DNA of 64,000 nt from CALNYS01 sp942490855. GTDB taxonomy: Bacteria; Planctomycetota; Phycisphaerae; Phycisphaerales; UBA1924. Within the stretch, counting starts at the first letter, position 1, and every line of letters begins with the position of its first letter. Both the position numbers and the translations under genes were made by a program. The notes beneath the pieces were generated by a model. It worked only from the letters and a program-made list of their open reading frames with translations, did not search any database and was not told where the DNA came from. The stretch covers positions 124,001 through 188,000 of the forward strand of contig CALNYS010000001.1 of the NCBI GenBank assembly GCA_942490855.1, given 5' to 3'. Below are positions 34,138 to 43,023 of the stretch, piece after piece.

Positions 34138-34520
34138 GGCCCCCTCCCCCCGAGGGGGAGGGTTGGGGAGAGGGCGCGTAGCGCGTAGCGCGTTTCGACG
34201 GCGCGGCGTTGGTTGTTGGGCGTGCTCCCTCTCCCCTTGCCTCTCTCCCTCGGGGAGAGGGGGATCGGATCGGAACACTCCAAGGTGGTGCTTCTGGCTC
34301 CCTCCCCCCTTGTTTCAAGGGGAGAGGGGTGGGGTGAGGGGTTGCATCGCAATTCGCGAGCGCAGCGAGCGTTTCCTCTGACATCAGACTGTGGAGATGG
34401 GGGAGCCTCTCACCCTGCCCTCTCCCCATCGGAATGGGGAGAGGGTGGGAGACGTGCTCGCTGCGGCTCGCGAGTTGGATTGGCCCCTCACCCCGGCCCT
34501 CTCCCCGTGGGAGAGGGAGG
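34138..34520 (+). repeat. Repeat cluster including long composite repeat, copy 2
   Basis: 34138-34170 is a CCCTCCCCCCGAGGGGGAGGG hairpin unit and 34190-34223 a GCGTTTCGACGGCGCGGCGT unit. 34224-34520 is the second copy of the ~290-base composite at 30091-30380, differing at scattered bases. This accounts for the 452-base gap 34074-34525. It abuts the 3' end of the solute-binding protein gene, as copy 1 abuts guaA. Confidence 0.85.
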
Positions 34521-34525
34521 GAGGG

Positions 34526-36010
34526 TTACTTGGCTCGGCGGATGATCTCGCGGTAATTCGCGCGGAAGAAGTTCGTGTAGGCGATGCGGGAGCGGGTGGC
34601 TGTGCCCGAGTCGCGCCACTCGTTGCGGATGGCGCTGTAGTTCTCTTCCGAGAACAGGAGCTCGGTCCCGTCGGGCATGGTGTGCGTGGGCATCGCGTAA
34701 AAGAGCGTTTCGAGTTCGGCGGCGAGCGCGGTGTCGCCGCGGTCTCTGACGCGGTGGATCGCCTGGTACGCGGCGGCGCACTCGTGGTGGGAGTCGATGC
34801 CGAAGGCGCCCATCATCGGGCCGGTCATGCTGCGCCAGCCGCGGTCGGGGAGCGGCTCGGCGATGTCGTAGGGCTTGACCTTGTCGATGAAGCGCGCGAA
34901 GTGCTCGGGGGTGTACATCGCGCGCCGGATGGGGAGCCGGCGGAGCTGGCTCTCGCGCGGGCCGAGGCCCTCGGGGCTCGCGGGGAACTGCCAGATCGCT
35001 TGGCCCTCGGGGGACATCGCGTAGCGGATGAAGCGCTGCCCGAGCTCGGGGTCGGGGGCGCCGCGGAGTGGCGAGATGGGGTCGGGGTCGAAGAAGACGG
35101 CGCCGGCGGGATCGACGTACTGCACGCGGGAGTCTTCGGGCGCTTGCCCGGGCGCGAGGATCTCGTCGGACTGGGAGCGCCCGTAGAAGTCGATCGCGAC
35201 GCCGGCGGCGGCCTCGCCCGCGCTGACATCAAGCGGGGGCTTGCGCGACGAGCCCGAGAAGTAGCGGGCGTTGGCGGACATGGCGCGCAGGGTGTTCCAG
35301 CCGCGCTCCCAGCCGTAGCCGTCGAGGAGTTTCTGGAAGGCGGTCGCGACGGAGCCCGAGGCGCGGGGGTCGGCCATCGCCAGCCAGCCGTGGTAGGCGG
35401 GGTGCGTGAGGTCTTCCCAGGTGGTGGGCGGGTCAACGCCGATGGTGTGGAGAGCGTCGGTGTTGTAGATGATCCCGAAGCTGGAGACCGCGACGCCGAG
35501 CCAGTGGAGGTCGGGGTCGTAGAGCGCGCTGCCGCCGAGGTCGTTGGGGCCGAACCAGTCGTCGATCTGGCTCTCTTCAAGCCCGGCGGGCTCGGAGATG
35601 CTGATCGAGACGGTCGCGCCGTTGACGGTCGCGCTGACGCCGAGCTTCATTTGTTCGTGCTCGTAGGAGCCCCCGCCGAAGAGGAGGTCGTAGCTCATGG
35701 TGGCGGGGGGGCAGGAGCCGTCGGGGGCGATGCGTCCGGTGGCGAGGGCGCTCGAGTACTGGGCGCGGAGCTGCTTGCGGATCTCGCTGGTGCCGCCGGG
35801 CTGGCGCCAGTCGATGACGACGGGCTCGCCATAGTGCGCCTCGTGCCACTCGGAGAAGCCGCGCTCGAACTCGGCGCGGATCTGTTCGTGGTGGGGGGTG
35901 ATGATGACGAGCGTGCGCGCGCCGGCGGGGATCTCTGCGCGCTCGGGGCGGAACAGGAAGGGGAGCCCGAGGACGAGCGCGAACGAGATCGCGACGAGGA
36001 TGCGTGTCAT
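34526..36010 (-). CDS. Extracellular solute-binding protein of an ABC transporter
   Basis: 494 residues with a signal-like hydrophobic start (MTRILVAISFALVLGLPFLF) and GGAGG before the ATG. The fold pattern is that of family 1/6 binding proteins for iron or similar ligands: LVIITPHHEQIRAEFERGF, YDLLFGGGSYEHEQM, SFGIIYNTDAL, TTWEDLTHPAYHGWLAMADP. It is larger than usual (about 340-400), with extra helices at the C-terminus. It follows the nuclease-like lipoprotein gene by 17 bases. No permease is adjacent; the fused permease at 15300-17018 is of the matching class. Confidence 0.88.
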   Translation of the reverse strand: MTRILVAISFALVLGLPFLFRPERAEIPAGARTLVIITPHHEQIRAEFERGFSEWHEAHYGEPVVIDWRQPGGTSEIRKQLRAQYSSALATGRIAPDGSCPPATMSYDLLFGGGSYEHEQMKLGVSATVNGATVSISISEPAGLEESQIDDWFGPNDLGGSALYDPDLHWLGVAVSSFGIIYNTDALHTIGVDPPTTWEDLTHPAYHGWLAMADPRASGSVATAFQKLLDGYGWERGWNTLRAMSANARYFSGSSRKPPLDVSAGEAAAGVAIDFYGRSQSDEILAPGQAPEDSRVQYVDPAGAVFFDPDPISPLRGAPDPELGQRFIRYAMSPEGQAIWQFPASPEGLGPRESQLRRLPIRRAMYTPEHFARFIDKVKPYDIAEPLPDRGWRSMTGPMMGAFGIDSHHECAAAYQAIHRVRDRGDTALAAELETLFYAMPTHTMPDGTELLFSEENYSAIRNEWRDSGTATRSRIAYTNFFRANYREIIRRAK

Positions 36011-36027
36011 CGCGGGGCCTCCGGCTC

Positions 36028-37467
36028 TTAGCGGGCGCGGGTGTAGTCGGAGACGATCGGGCGGTGGTCCGTCGCGGCCGAGTCCTGCAGGAGCAGGCCC
36101 ATCTCGCTGAGTGCGGTGTCGCTGAGGGCGGCTGTGTCGAGGATCCACGACCCGCTGAGGCGCAGCGAGCTGGGCGAGCTGAGCATGTAGTCGAGGCGCC
36201 CGGAGAGGAAGCGGCTGTCGCGCTGCGTCCAGGTGTAGATGGCGTCGTCACCGAGGACGCGGGCGTCGCTGTGGACGAGGTCCCCGCCGGCGGGGTCGAG
36301 GCCGTTCTTGATGACGGCGAGGGGGATGGGGGAGCCGACGAGGTTGAAATCGCCGCCGACGATCACGCCGTCTGCTCCGCTGCGTTCGAGCGCCTCGTGG
36401 AGGGCCGCGCTGACGGCGACGGACTCGGCGATGCGCTGGCGGTCCTCGTCGCCGCCGACGCCGCCGCAGCACTTGAGATGGACGCACCCGAGAAGGATCG
36501 TGCCGATGGGGGTGTCCGCGATCGCCGAGGCGTAGCGCACGGAGCGCTCGATGACGGCGCGCCGGTCGGCGATGGTGTTCACCTTGACGCCGGTGGGCCC
36601 GATGGGCTGGAGCGGCAACCGCGACGCGATGAGGACGCCGCGCTGGTCGCTCGCGACGAGGGTCCAGTCGCTCTTGGGGGTGAGGTGCGTTTCGAGCCAC
36701 TGCTCGGTGGCGTCGAGGGGGAGGCGGGGCTGGTCGCGCTCGCGGATGTCCCACTCCTGGAAGAGCCATATGTCCGCGTCGATCGCGTTCATGAGGCGCT
36801 CAAAGGGAGGGGGGGAGATCATGGGGCTCGCCCAGAGGACGTTCATGGAGGCGACGCGGACGGCGCCCTCGGCTTTGTCGGGGAGGGCGACGCCGGCGCG
36901 CTGGGGGGCGCCCCCGGCGACGATCGGGCCGAAGCCGGAGCTCCACACCGCGGTGGGTTCGCCGGCGGGGTTTAGCGGGGTGAGCGTCCAGCGGAGCGTC
37001 GCGGCGCTCTCGAAGGGGACGATGTCGTCGGGCGCGAGCTCGACGCGGCGCGAGAGGCGGACCTCGAAGCGGTCGGAGGCGTGCGACGGCGCGATGAGCG
37101 TCCCGAGCGCGCCGGGGCGCAGGCTGGCGTTGAAGTCTTCGATGTGCGCGGTCGCGGCGGCGCCGTTTCCGACGGCGTCGCGGTAGGGCGGGGAGAAGTA
37201 GAGGGAGACGTCGGCCCCGGCGAAGTCGCCGAAGGTCTGCCCGGTCGCGTCGTCGCCGTCGAGGTTGACGCGCAGGGCGATGGTCTGGTTCGCCTGGACG
37301 AGCGTCATCGGGCGCGGGAGCGAGATGAGCAGGCGGACGTCGTCGGCGTCGGAGCTGACGGTGACGCCGGCGGGCCAGTCGGAGAGGTCGCCGTCGATCG
37401 CGGGCTGCTGGGCGGCGGCGCACGCGGTGAGCGCGAGAGCGGAGAAGAACGTGAGGGAGCGTCGCAT
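36028..37467 (-). CDS. Lipoprotein with CBM9-like and EEP nuclease/phosphatase domains
   Basis: 479 residues. The N-terminus MRRSLTFFSALALTACAAAQ contains a lipobox (LTAC). An N-terminal beta domain (about 22-180), opening IDGDLSDWPAGVTV, resembles carbohydrate-binding family 9-like domains. The C-terminal EEP domain (about 205-479) has RVASMNVLWAS, IWLFQEWDIRE, GVIVGGDFNLVGSP and ATDHRPIVSDY, keeping the catalytic His and Asp positions. It is therefore a surface hydrolase candidate for a phosphodiester. It heads a two-gene operon with the solute-binding protein. Confidence 0.85.
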   Translation of the reverse strand: MRRSLTFFSALALTACAAAQQPAIDGDLSDWPAGVTVSSDADDVRLLISLPRPMTLVQANQTIALRVNLDGDDATGQTFGDFAGADVSLYFSPPYRDAVGNGAAATAHIEDFNASLRPGALGTLIAPSHASDRFEVRLSRRVELAPDDIVPFESAATLRWTLTPLNPAGEPTAVWSSGFGPIVAGGAPQRAGVALPDKAEGAVRVASMNVLWASPMISPPPFERLMNAIDADIWLFQEWDIRERDQPRLPLDATEQWLETHLTPKSDWTLVASDQRGVLIASRLPLQPIGPTGVKVNTIADRRAVIERSVRYASAIADTPIGTILLGCVHLKCCGGVGGDEDRQRIAESVAVSAALHEALERSGADGVIVGGDFNLVGSPIPLAVIKNGLDPAGGDLVHSDARVLGDDAIYTWTQRDSRFLSGRLDYMLSSPSSLRLSGSWILDTAALSDTALSEMGLLLQDSAATDHRPIVSDYTRAR

Positions 37468-37592
37468 AACGTGTGGTCCTCGTGCGTGTGACGGTCGCTT
37501 CGGCGAGACAGGCTAGCTCGGCGTGGGCGTTCGTGTTGCAATCCGGGCCCGGGGAGGGAACAATCCCCGTCCGGCCTTCATTGGTCGGGACC

Positions 37593-37666
37593 GGCCGAGT
37601 GCCCAAGTGGACTAAGGGGGCGGATTGCAAATCCGTTATTCGCGGGTTCGAATCCCGCCTCGGCCT
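37593..37666 (+). tRNA. tRNA-Cys (GCA)
   Basis: GGCCGAG pairs with CTCGGCC as acceptor stem. The anticodon stem GCGGA/TCCGT encloses loop TTGCAAA with anticodon GCA at 37627-37629. The T arm is GCGGG-TTCGAAT-CCCGC. There is no encoded CCA. Confidence 0.95.
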
Positions 37667-37704
37667 CTTTGTGAAGATCGCGTGAACCCGGCGCGGGGGT
37701 GGGC

Positions 37705-39684
37705 ATGGCGCGACCCGTCACGATCCGTGAGAGTCTGATCCGGAGCTTCACGCCCGTGGTGCTGGTCTTCGCGGTGGCGGCGTTCGCGCTGCTGTTCCTC
37801 GCCGGTCGCTTCGCGGTGCGCACGCTGTCGGCGGCGCTGATCGATCAAACCTACGAACGCGTGGTCGGGCGCCTGGATTCCTTCGTGGAGCCGGTGCTGA
37901 TCGAGATGAAGGAACTCCGCCTCGACGCGGGGGCGGGGCAGCTGCGCCCGGACGACGTGCCCGCGGCGCGGGGGCGGCTGCACCGCGTGGTGGGGAGCGT
38001 GCCGCACGTGACGTCCGCGATCGTCGCCGACACGAGCGGGCGCGAGGTGATGACGATGCGCGAGCCCGGCGGCGAGCACGTGACGCGCGTGTCGCACGCC
38101 GACGGATCAACGGCGCTGCTGCGCGAGACGCGCGAGGGCGGCGAGCTTTCGCGCGAGCCCGGGCCCGAGGGGTACGACCCCCGCGATCGCCCGTGGTACG
38201 CCGGGGCGCAGCGCGTCGGGCGGGGCGGGCTGCACTGGACGGAGCCGTACCGTTTCTTTACGAGCGGGGAGTACGGCGTCACGCTTTCTGCCGAGGCGGG
38301 GACGCCCGGGGGCGGGGCGGTGATCGTCGCGCTGGACGTGCGTCTCGCGGAGCTCGACGAGTTCACCCGCACGCTGCGTCTGCAGAAGAACGGGCAGGCG
38401 TTCCTGATGGACCAGGGCGGGCGCCTGCTCGGTCTCCCGGCGTCGCCCGAGTACAGCGAGCCCGCCGCGCGAGAGCGCGTGCTGCTCAAACCCATCGAAA
38501 CGATCGGGAACCGGCTGCTGCTCGACGCGCACCGGGCGTACAGCGAGCTTCTCGCGTCGCGCGACGCGAGCGAGCACGGGCGCCCCTATCGCTTTACGAG
38601 CCGCGGGCGCGCGTACTGGGGGCAGGTGACGCGCCGTGAGTTCGAGGGGGGGCTGGTGCTGACGCCGGCGGTGATCGTGTCCGAACGCGACATCCTCGGG
38701 CCGATCCAGACGGCGCGCTGGCTGGCGCTGGGGCTGGGCGTCGGGGGGATCGTGTGGGCGGTGTGGCGCTGCATGAGCATCGCGAGCCGGTTCAGCGGGC
38801 CGATCGAGGCGCTCGCGGAAGAGAGCGACCGGATCATCCACGGCGGGCAGACGCTGGACCACCGCCCGGTGGAATCGTCGGTGCTGGAGCTGGCGAAGCT
38901 GTCGTCGTCGCAGGTGGAGATGCGCCTGGCGATGAAGACGCTGGGCAAGATGGAGCGGGACCTGCAGGTGGCGCGCGAGATCCAGCAGGCGCTGCTCCCG
39001 GAATCGACGCCGGCGCTGGAGGGGTGGGGCTTTGGCGCGTGGAGCGAGCCCGCCGACGAGACGGGCGGGGACATCTACGACTTCGCGCACATCGACGGCG
39101 AACGCGACGTCTTCATGCTGCTGGCCGACGCGACGGGGCACGGCGTGGGGCCGGCGATCTCCGCCGCGCAGGTGCGCGCCATGGCGCGGATGGCGCTGCG
39201 CACGGGGACGGACCTCGGCGGGCTGCTCGAGAACCTCAACGCGCAGCTGCTCGAAGACCTCCCGTCGGGGCGGTTTATCACGCTGTGGGCCGCGCGTCTC
39301 GATCACACCACCGGGGCGCTGCGCACGCTCAGCGCGGGGCAGGCGCCGCTGCTGCGCTACCACGCGGGCGAGGACCGCTTCGAGGTGTTCGACGCGAGCG
39401 TCGTCCCGCTGGGCGTGATCGGCGAGCTGGGGGACGTGCAGCCGGACACGCACGCGCTGGCCCCTGGCGACGTCTACGCGGTCTTCTCTGACGGGATCTA
39501 CGAGGCGCGATCGCCCGAGGGCGAGCAGTTCGGCGTGGCGCGCACGCAGGCGGCGCTCCGCGCGGCGCGCGACGGGACGGCGCAGGACGCGGTCGAGAGC
39601 GTGCGCAGGGCGGTGACGCGGTTCACCCACGGCGCCCCCGCCGAGGACGACCGCACGGGCGTCGTGATCCGGCGCGACGCGTAA
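37705..39684 (+). CDS. Membrane sensor serine phosphatase (Cache - PP2C/SpoIIE)
   Basis: 659 residues from ATG (a GTG two codons earlier is possible). A membrane helix at about 17-38 is followed by a periplasmic Cache-like sensor (about 40-330, with DPRDRPWYAGAQRVG typical of dCache domains) and a second helix near 338-356. A HAMP-like linker leads to a PP2C/SpoIIE phosphatase (about 425-659) with ETGGDIYDF, DATGHGVGPAISAAQ, SGRFITLWAA and FSDGIYEAR metal-site motifs. These phosphatases dephosphorylate STAS antagonists. It could act on the STAS protein at 32923. The gene lies just after tRNA-Cys. Confidence 0.92.
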   Translation: MARPVTIRESLIRSFTPVVLVFAVAAFALLFLAGRFAVRTLSAALIDQTYERVVGRLDSFVEPVLIEMKELRLDAGAGQLRPDDVPAARGRLHRVVGSVPHVTSAIVADTSGREVMTMREPGGEHVTRVSHADGSTALLRETREGGELSREPGPEGYDPRDRPWYAGAQRVGRGGLHWTEPYRFFTSGEYGVTLSAEAGTPGGGAVIVALDVRLAELDEFTRTLRLQKNGQAFLMDQGGRLLGLPASPEYSEPAARERVLLKPIETIGNRLLLDAHRAYSELLASRDASEHGRPYRFTSRGRAYWGQVTRREFEGGLVLTPAVIVSERDILGPIQTARWLALGLGVGGIVWAVWRCMSIASRFSGPIEALAEESDRIIHGGQTLDHRPVESSVLELAKLSSSQVEMRLAMKTLGKMERDLQVAREIQQALLPESTPALEGWGFGAWSEPADETGGDIYDFAHIDGERDVFMLLADATGHGVGPAISAAQVRAMARMALRTGTDLGGLLENLNAQLLEDLPSGRFITLWAARLDHTTGALRTLSAGQAPLLRYHAGEDRFEVFDASVVPLGVIGELGDVQPDTHALAPGDVYAVFSDGIYEARSPEGEQFGVARTQAALRAARDGTAQDAVESVRRAVTRFTHGAPAEDDRTGVVIRRDA

Positions 39685-39690
39685 GTCGGG

Positions 39691-40305
39691 CTAGAACGCC
39701 GCGCGCACGCGTGCGATCAGTCGCGTGACATCGGCCTCGCTGGTCCCGTCGTAGACGCCGATTGGGACGCCGTCGCTGCGCACGAGGACGAACTTCGACG
39801 AGTGCGGGATGTTGGTCATGGTCTCGCCGTTCGCGAGCTCGATGGTGCGGGAGTCGTCCCCGCCGATGGTCATCTTCAGCCCCTCGCGACAGACCCGCTC
39901 GATGGTGGAGATATCCCCGGTGAGGAACGTCCACGTGCTCGTGTCGGCGCCGATGTTCTCGGCGTGCTGCGCCAGCGCCTCGGGCGTGTCGCGGGCAGGG
40001 TCCACGCTGATCGAGACGAAGCGGACAGGGAGACGCCCGGTCGTCCCGCCGAACTCGCGCTGGAGGCGGAGCATGTTGGCGTTCATCGGGGGGCAGATGA
40101 AGGGGCAGCTGGTGAAGGTGAAGTCGAGGACCGTGACGCCGGGGTGGCGGAAGATGGTCTCGTCGCGCTGGGCGCCGGTGTGATCGGTGAGCGTGAACGC
40201 GGGGATGGACATGACCTCGACGCCGGGGTCGATCGCGAGGGTGTCGGGCCCGCGCGAGCAGGACGCGAGGAGCAGGAGCGAGACGAGGCAGGCGAGGCGG
40301 GTCAT
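39691..40305 (-). CDS. SCO1/SenC-family copper chaperone lipoprotein
   Basis: 204 residues with lipobox LLASC (Cys16). Thioredoxin-like fold with the copper-binding FTSCPFICPPMN (Cys67 and Cys71, CxxxC) and the conserved His in TNIPHSSKFVLV. The family delivers copper to the CuA site of cytochrome c oxidase. It is the last gene of an operon with heme o synthase and an ABC transporter, overlapping the permease gene by ATGA, which supports a role in terminal oxidase assembly. Confidence 0.93.
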   Translation of the reverse strand: MTRLACLVSLLLLASCSRGPDTLAIDPGVEVMSIPAFTLTDHTGAQRDETIFRHPGVTVLDFTFTSCPFICPPMNANMLRLQREFGGTTGRLPVRFVSISVDPARDTPEALAQHAENIGADTSTWTFLTGDISTIERVCREGLKMTIGGDDSRTIELANGETMTNIPHSSKFVLVRSDGVPIGVYDGTSEADVTRLIARVRAAF

Positions 40306-41045
40306 GCGGATCTCCGGGAGCTCATCACGCGGGCGGCAAAGAGGACGGACGCGAGCGCGAACGCGCCGGCGCCGATCCAGTGGAGCGTAGGGAACGCGTC
40401 GCCGGTCAGCGCGGCGCGCACGCAGGTGGTGCACCACGTCAGCGGGTTGATCGACGCGATGCTCGCGAGCCACGGGCTGGCTGAATCAACGGGGAAGACG
40501 GCGCCGGAGAGCATCCACATGGGCATGAGCAGCCCGTTCATCACGCCGTGGAAGCCTTCGGAGGAATTGACCACCCACGCGAGGGCGAGGCCGAGTGACG
40601 TGACCGCGGCGGCGGTGAGCGCGAGCGCGCACGCGCCGAGTAGGTAGCCCAGCGGGGGCGTGTCGAGCCCGACGAGCGCCGCGGGCGCGAGCAGGACGGC
40701 GCCCTGGAGGAGCGCGACGAGCGTGGCGCCGGTTGCTTTTGCGAGGGCGATCGACGAGCGCGGCGCCGGGCTGACGAGCGCCGCCTGGAGGAACCCCTCG
40801 CGCCGGTCCTCGATGAGCGACATCGCGGCGAAGATCGAGGAGAACAGCACCGCGAGCGTCGCGGCGCCCGGCAGGAAGAACGCGGCGTAGGAAACGCCCT
40901 CTTCGCCCGCCGCGAACGAGCCGGCGAGCCCCGACGCGAGGAACGCCCACAGCAGCAGGGGGGTGCCGATGGTCGCGGCGATGCGCGCCGGCTGGCGGCG
41001 CAGGCGGATCAGCTCACGCGACGCGAGGGCGATCAGGGCGCTCAT
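40302..41045 (-). CDS. ABC-2 type transporter permease
   Basis: 247 residues with six predicted membrane helices. The family pattern is visible as SFAAGEEGVSYAAFFLPGAA, MSLIEDRREGFLQAALVSP and the late SINPLTWCTTCVRAALTG. It overlaps the ATPase gene (start 41045, ATPase ends 41042) and SCO by four bases each, so the three are translationally coupled. The substrate is unknown. In this context it could be a NosY-like or heme/copper-related exporter for oxidase maturation, but the family also includes drug and polysaccharide exporters. Confidence 0.88.
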   Translation of the reverse strand: MSALIALASRELIRLRRQPARIAATIGTPLLLWAFLASGLAGSFAAGEEGVSYAAFFLPGAATLAVLFSSIFAAMSLIEDRREGFLQAALVSPAPRSSIALAKATGATLVALLQGAVLLAPAALVGLDTPPLGYLLGACALALTAAAVTSLGLALAWVVNSSEGFHGVMNGLLMPMWMLSGAVFPVDSASPWLASIASINPLTWCTTCVRAALTGDAFPTLHWIGAGAFALASVLFAARVMSSRRSA

Positions 41046-41911
41046 GAGAGTCCCCTCCCGGCGCGGGCGAGGTAGACGTCGCCCAGCGTGGGGGGCGCGA
41101 GCTCGAAGGAGGCGCCGGCGGTCGTGAGCTCGGCCGCGGCCGCGGCGAGGACGCTGTCGTCCCCGTGGGCGCGCACGTGCGCGCCGTCGGGGGTGATCGT
41201 GAGCCCGCAGCGTTCGAGGAGCGCGGTGTGGTCGGTCGCGGTGCGCAGGAGGCGGTCGCCGCCGAGGGTGCCCCGGAGGTCGTCGGGCGGGCCGTCGGCG
41301 ACGGTGCGCCCGTGGTCGATCATGACGACGCGGGTGGCGCGGGCGGCCTCGTCCATGAGGTGCGTGGAGAGGACGATCGCGAGGGCGGGGTCGGCGGCGC
41401 GCTGGGCGTCGAGGGTGTCGAGGAACGCGGCGCGGGCCTCGTGGTCGAGCCCGGTGGTGGGCTCGTCGAGCAGGAGGAGCTTGGGCTGGGTCAGCAGGGC
41501 GCGCGCGAGGTCGGCGCGTCGGGCGAGGCCTCCCGAGAGCGTGGCGACGCGGTCGTTGAGGCGGTCGGTGAGCCCGAGGCGCTCGGCGGCCGCGGCCGCG
41601 GCGTCGGGGACGTTGTAGAGGGCGGCCTGCAATCGCAGGTTCTCGCGGATCGTCAGCAGCGGGTCGAGGGCGGGGCGCTGGAAGACGACGGCGAGGTCGG
41701 CGCGGGGCGGGGTGTGGACGTCGCCCGTGTCGGGGCGGTCGAGGCCGGCGAGGAGGCGCAGGAGGGTGGACTTGCCGGCGCCGTTGGGGCCGAGCAGCGC
41801 GACGTACTCGCCGGGGTTGACGCTGAAGGAGAGGTCGTCGAGCGCGCGCACGGGGGCGGCCTTGCGCCGGCGGTACTCGCGTCCGACGCTGGCAGCCGAG
41901 GCGACGGGCAT
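41042..41911 (-). CDS. ABC transporter ATP-binding protein
   Basis: 289 residues. Walker A GPNGAGKST at 41-49, Q-loop VVFQRPALDPLLT, signature LSGGLARRADLARAL, Walker B LLLLDEPTTGLD and H-loop STHLMDEAARA. A C-terminal extension of about 70 residues (ADHT...PTLGDVYL) is typical of ATPases that pair with ABC-2 permeases, here the next gene. Its ATG overlaps the TGA of the heme o synthase gene by one base. Confidence 0.94.
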   Translation of the reverse strand: MPVASAASVGREYRRRKAAPVRALDDLSFSVNPGEYVALLGPNGAGKSTLLRLLAGLDRPDTGDVHTPPRADLAVVFQRPALDPLLTIRENLRLQAALYNVPDAAAAAAERLGLTDRLNDRVATLSGGLARRADLARALLTQPKLLLLDEPTTGLDHEARAAFLDTLDAQRAADPALAIVLSTHLMDEAARATRVVMIDHGRTVADGPPDDLRGTLGGDRLLRTATDHTALLERCGLTITPDGAHVRAHGDDSVLAAAAAELTTAGASFELAPPTLGDVYLARAGRGLS

Positions 41912-42879
41912 CAGAAGAGGAAGACCCGGGCGCCCGCCTCGGCGACCATGGCGATCAGCAGGAGCGGGAGGTGGGCGATCGAGGCGAGGAACATCTTCAC
42001 GGCGCGGGGGCGGGTGGGGTCGGCGGCGAAGCGCACGCCGGTGAACGCGAAGAAGAGGCCCAGCACGATGGCGATGACGCCGTAGGTCCAGCCCAGAAGG
42101 TGGGGCATCGCGAGGATGGGCAGGAGCGAGACGGGGAGCAGGACGGCGAGCCACGTGAGGGAGTAGCGGGCGGTGCGCGCGCCGGTGGGGTCCTCGGCAG
42201 CGAGCACGCGGTGGCCGCCGGCGGCGTAGTCGTCCTTGTACATCCACGCGATGGCGAGGAAGTGGGGGATCTGCCAGACGAACATGATCGCGAAGAGCGT
42301 CCAGCCCGCGGGGACGCTGAGCCACTGGAAGGACTCGGCGACCGGTGCGGCCGCGGCGAAGCCGATGAGGGGCGGGAGGGCCCCGGGGACGGCGCCGACG
42401 ATGGTCGAGAGCGTCGTCACGGGCTTCATCGGGGTGTAGATGCAGACGTAGCTGGCGATGGTGGCGAAGGCGACGACGGCCGCGGCGGGGGTGGCCCACG
42501 CGCAGAGGATGCTGGGGCCGAGGACGCTGCACAGGACACCGACGCTGAGGGCGGCGTTGGGCGAGAGTCTGCCCGAGGGGATGGGGCGCCCGGCGGTGCG
42601 CTTCATGCGGGCGTCGCGGTCGCGCTCGTACCACATGTTCAGGGCGTTGGCGCCGGCGGAGGAGAAGGCCGTCCCGACCATGCAGGCGGCGAGGACGATC
42701 GCGAGGTCGCCCAGGGCCCAGGCGCGCCCGAGGGCGCCCATCGCGAAGCCGACGGCGGTGGTGACGAGCACCATGCGGGTGATCGCGGGCTTGGTCAGCT
42801 CCCACACGGCGCGCACGGCGTGGGCGTCGTCGGAGACGGCCTCGGCGGGGGCGGCGGCGGTGGTCGCGGGCTGGGTCAT
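41911..42879 (-). CDS. ctaB: Protoheme IX farnesyltransferase (heme o synthase)
   Basis: 322-residue UbiA-superfamily membrane enzyme that adds a farnesyl group to heme b. Motifs: LTKPAITRMVLVTTAVGF, ANALNMWYERDRDARMKRTA with the first DxxxD-type prenyl-diphosphate site, and YTPMKPVTTLSTIVGAVPGA. About eight to nine helices are predicted. It is the first gene of the ctaB-ABC-ABC-SCO operon for terminal oxidase assembly. The oxidase structural genes are not in the window. A TAGAAT box precedes the ATG by ten bases. Confidence 0.95.
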   Translation of the reverse strand: MTQPATTAAAPAEAVSDDAHAVRAVWELTKPAITRMVLVTTAVGFAMGALGRAWALGDLAIVLAACMVGTAFSSAGANALNMWYERDRDARMKRTAGRPIPSGRLSPNAALSVGVLCSVLGPSILCAWATPAAAVVAFATIASYVCIYTPMKPVTTLSTIVGAVPGALPPLIGFAAAAPVAESFQWLSVPAGWTLFAIMFVWQIPHFLAIAWMYKDDYAAGGHRVLAAEDPTGARTARYSLTWLAVLLPVSLLPILAMPHLLGWTYGVIAIVLGLFFAFTGVRFAADPTRPRAVKMFLASIAHLPLLLIAMVAEAGARVFLF

Positions 42880-42889
42880 GGAGGTCGGG

Positions 42890-42895
42890 ATTCTA
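42890..42895 (-). promoter_or_regulatory. -10 box (TAGAAT) of the ctaB operon
   Basis: TAGAAT on the minus strand, ten bases before the ctaB ATG, within GGCTAGAATCCC. No convincing -35 or Shine-Dalgarno is seen; the message would have a leader of only a few bases. Confidence 0.35.
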
Positions 42896-42933
42896 GCCGA
42901 GCGCGGGGCGGGCGTCCCGACGCGAGAGGGCGG

Positions 42934-42939
42934 TAGAAT
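42934..42939 (+). promoter_or_regulatory. -10 box (TAGAAT) of tRNA-Arg
   Basis: GGTAGAATG lies ten bases before the first base of the tRNA, divergent from the ctaB box 40 bases away. The -35 region is GC-rich and unconvincing. Confidence 0.4.
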
Positions 42940-42949
42940 GCGGGCTGTT

Positions 42950-43023
42950 GCCCCTGTAGCTCAGTTGGATAGAGCAGCGGACTTCTAATCCGCAGGTCCC
43001 TGGTTCGAATCCAGGCGGGGGTG
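42950..43023 (+). tRNA. tRNA-Arg (UCU)
   Basis: GCCCCTG pairs with CGGGGGT (two wobble pairs). The anticodon stem GCGGA/TCCGC encloses CTTCTAA with anticodon TCT at 42984-42986. The T arm is CCTGG-TTCGAAT-CCAGG. There is no encoded CCA. A low-GC segment follows directly. Confidence 0.93.

Noticed and set aside
17055..34520. Repeat clusters read as a CRISPR array
   Set aside because: Units are imperfect hairpins with irregular spacing and shared rather than unique spacers; no cas genes are present.
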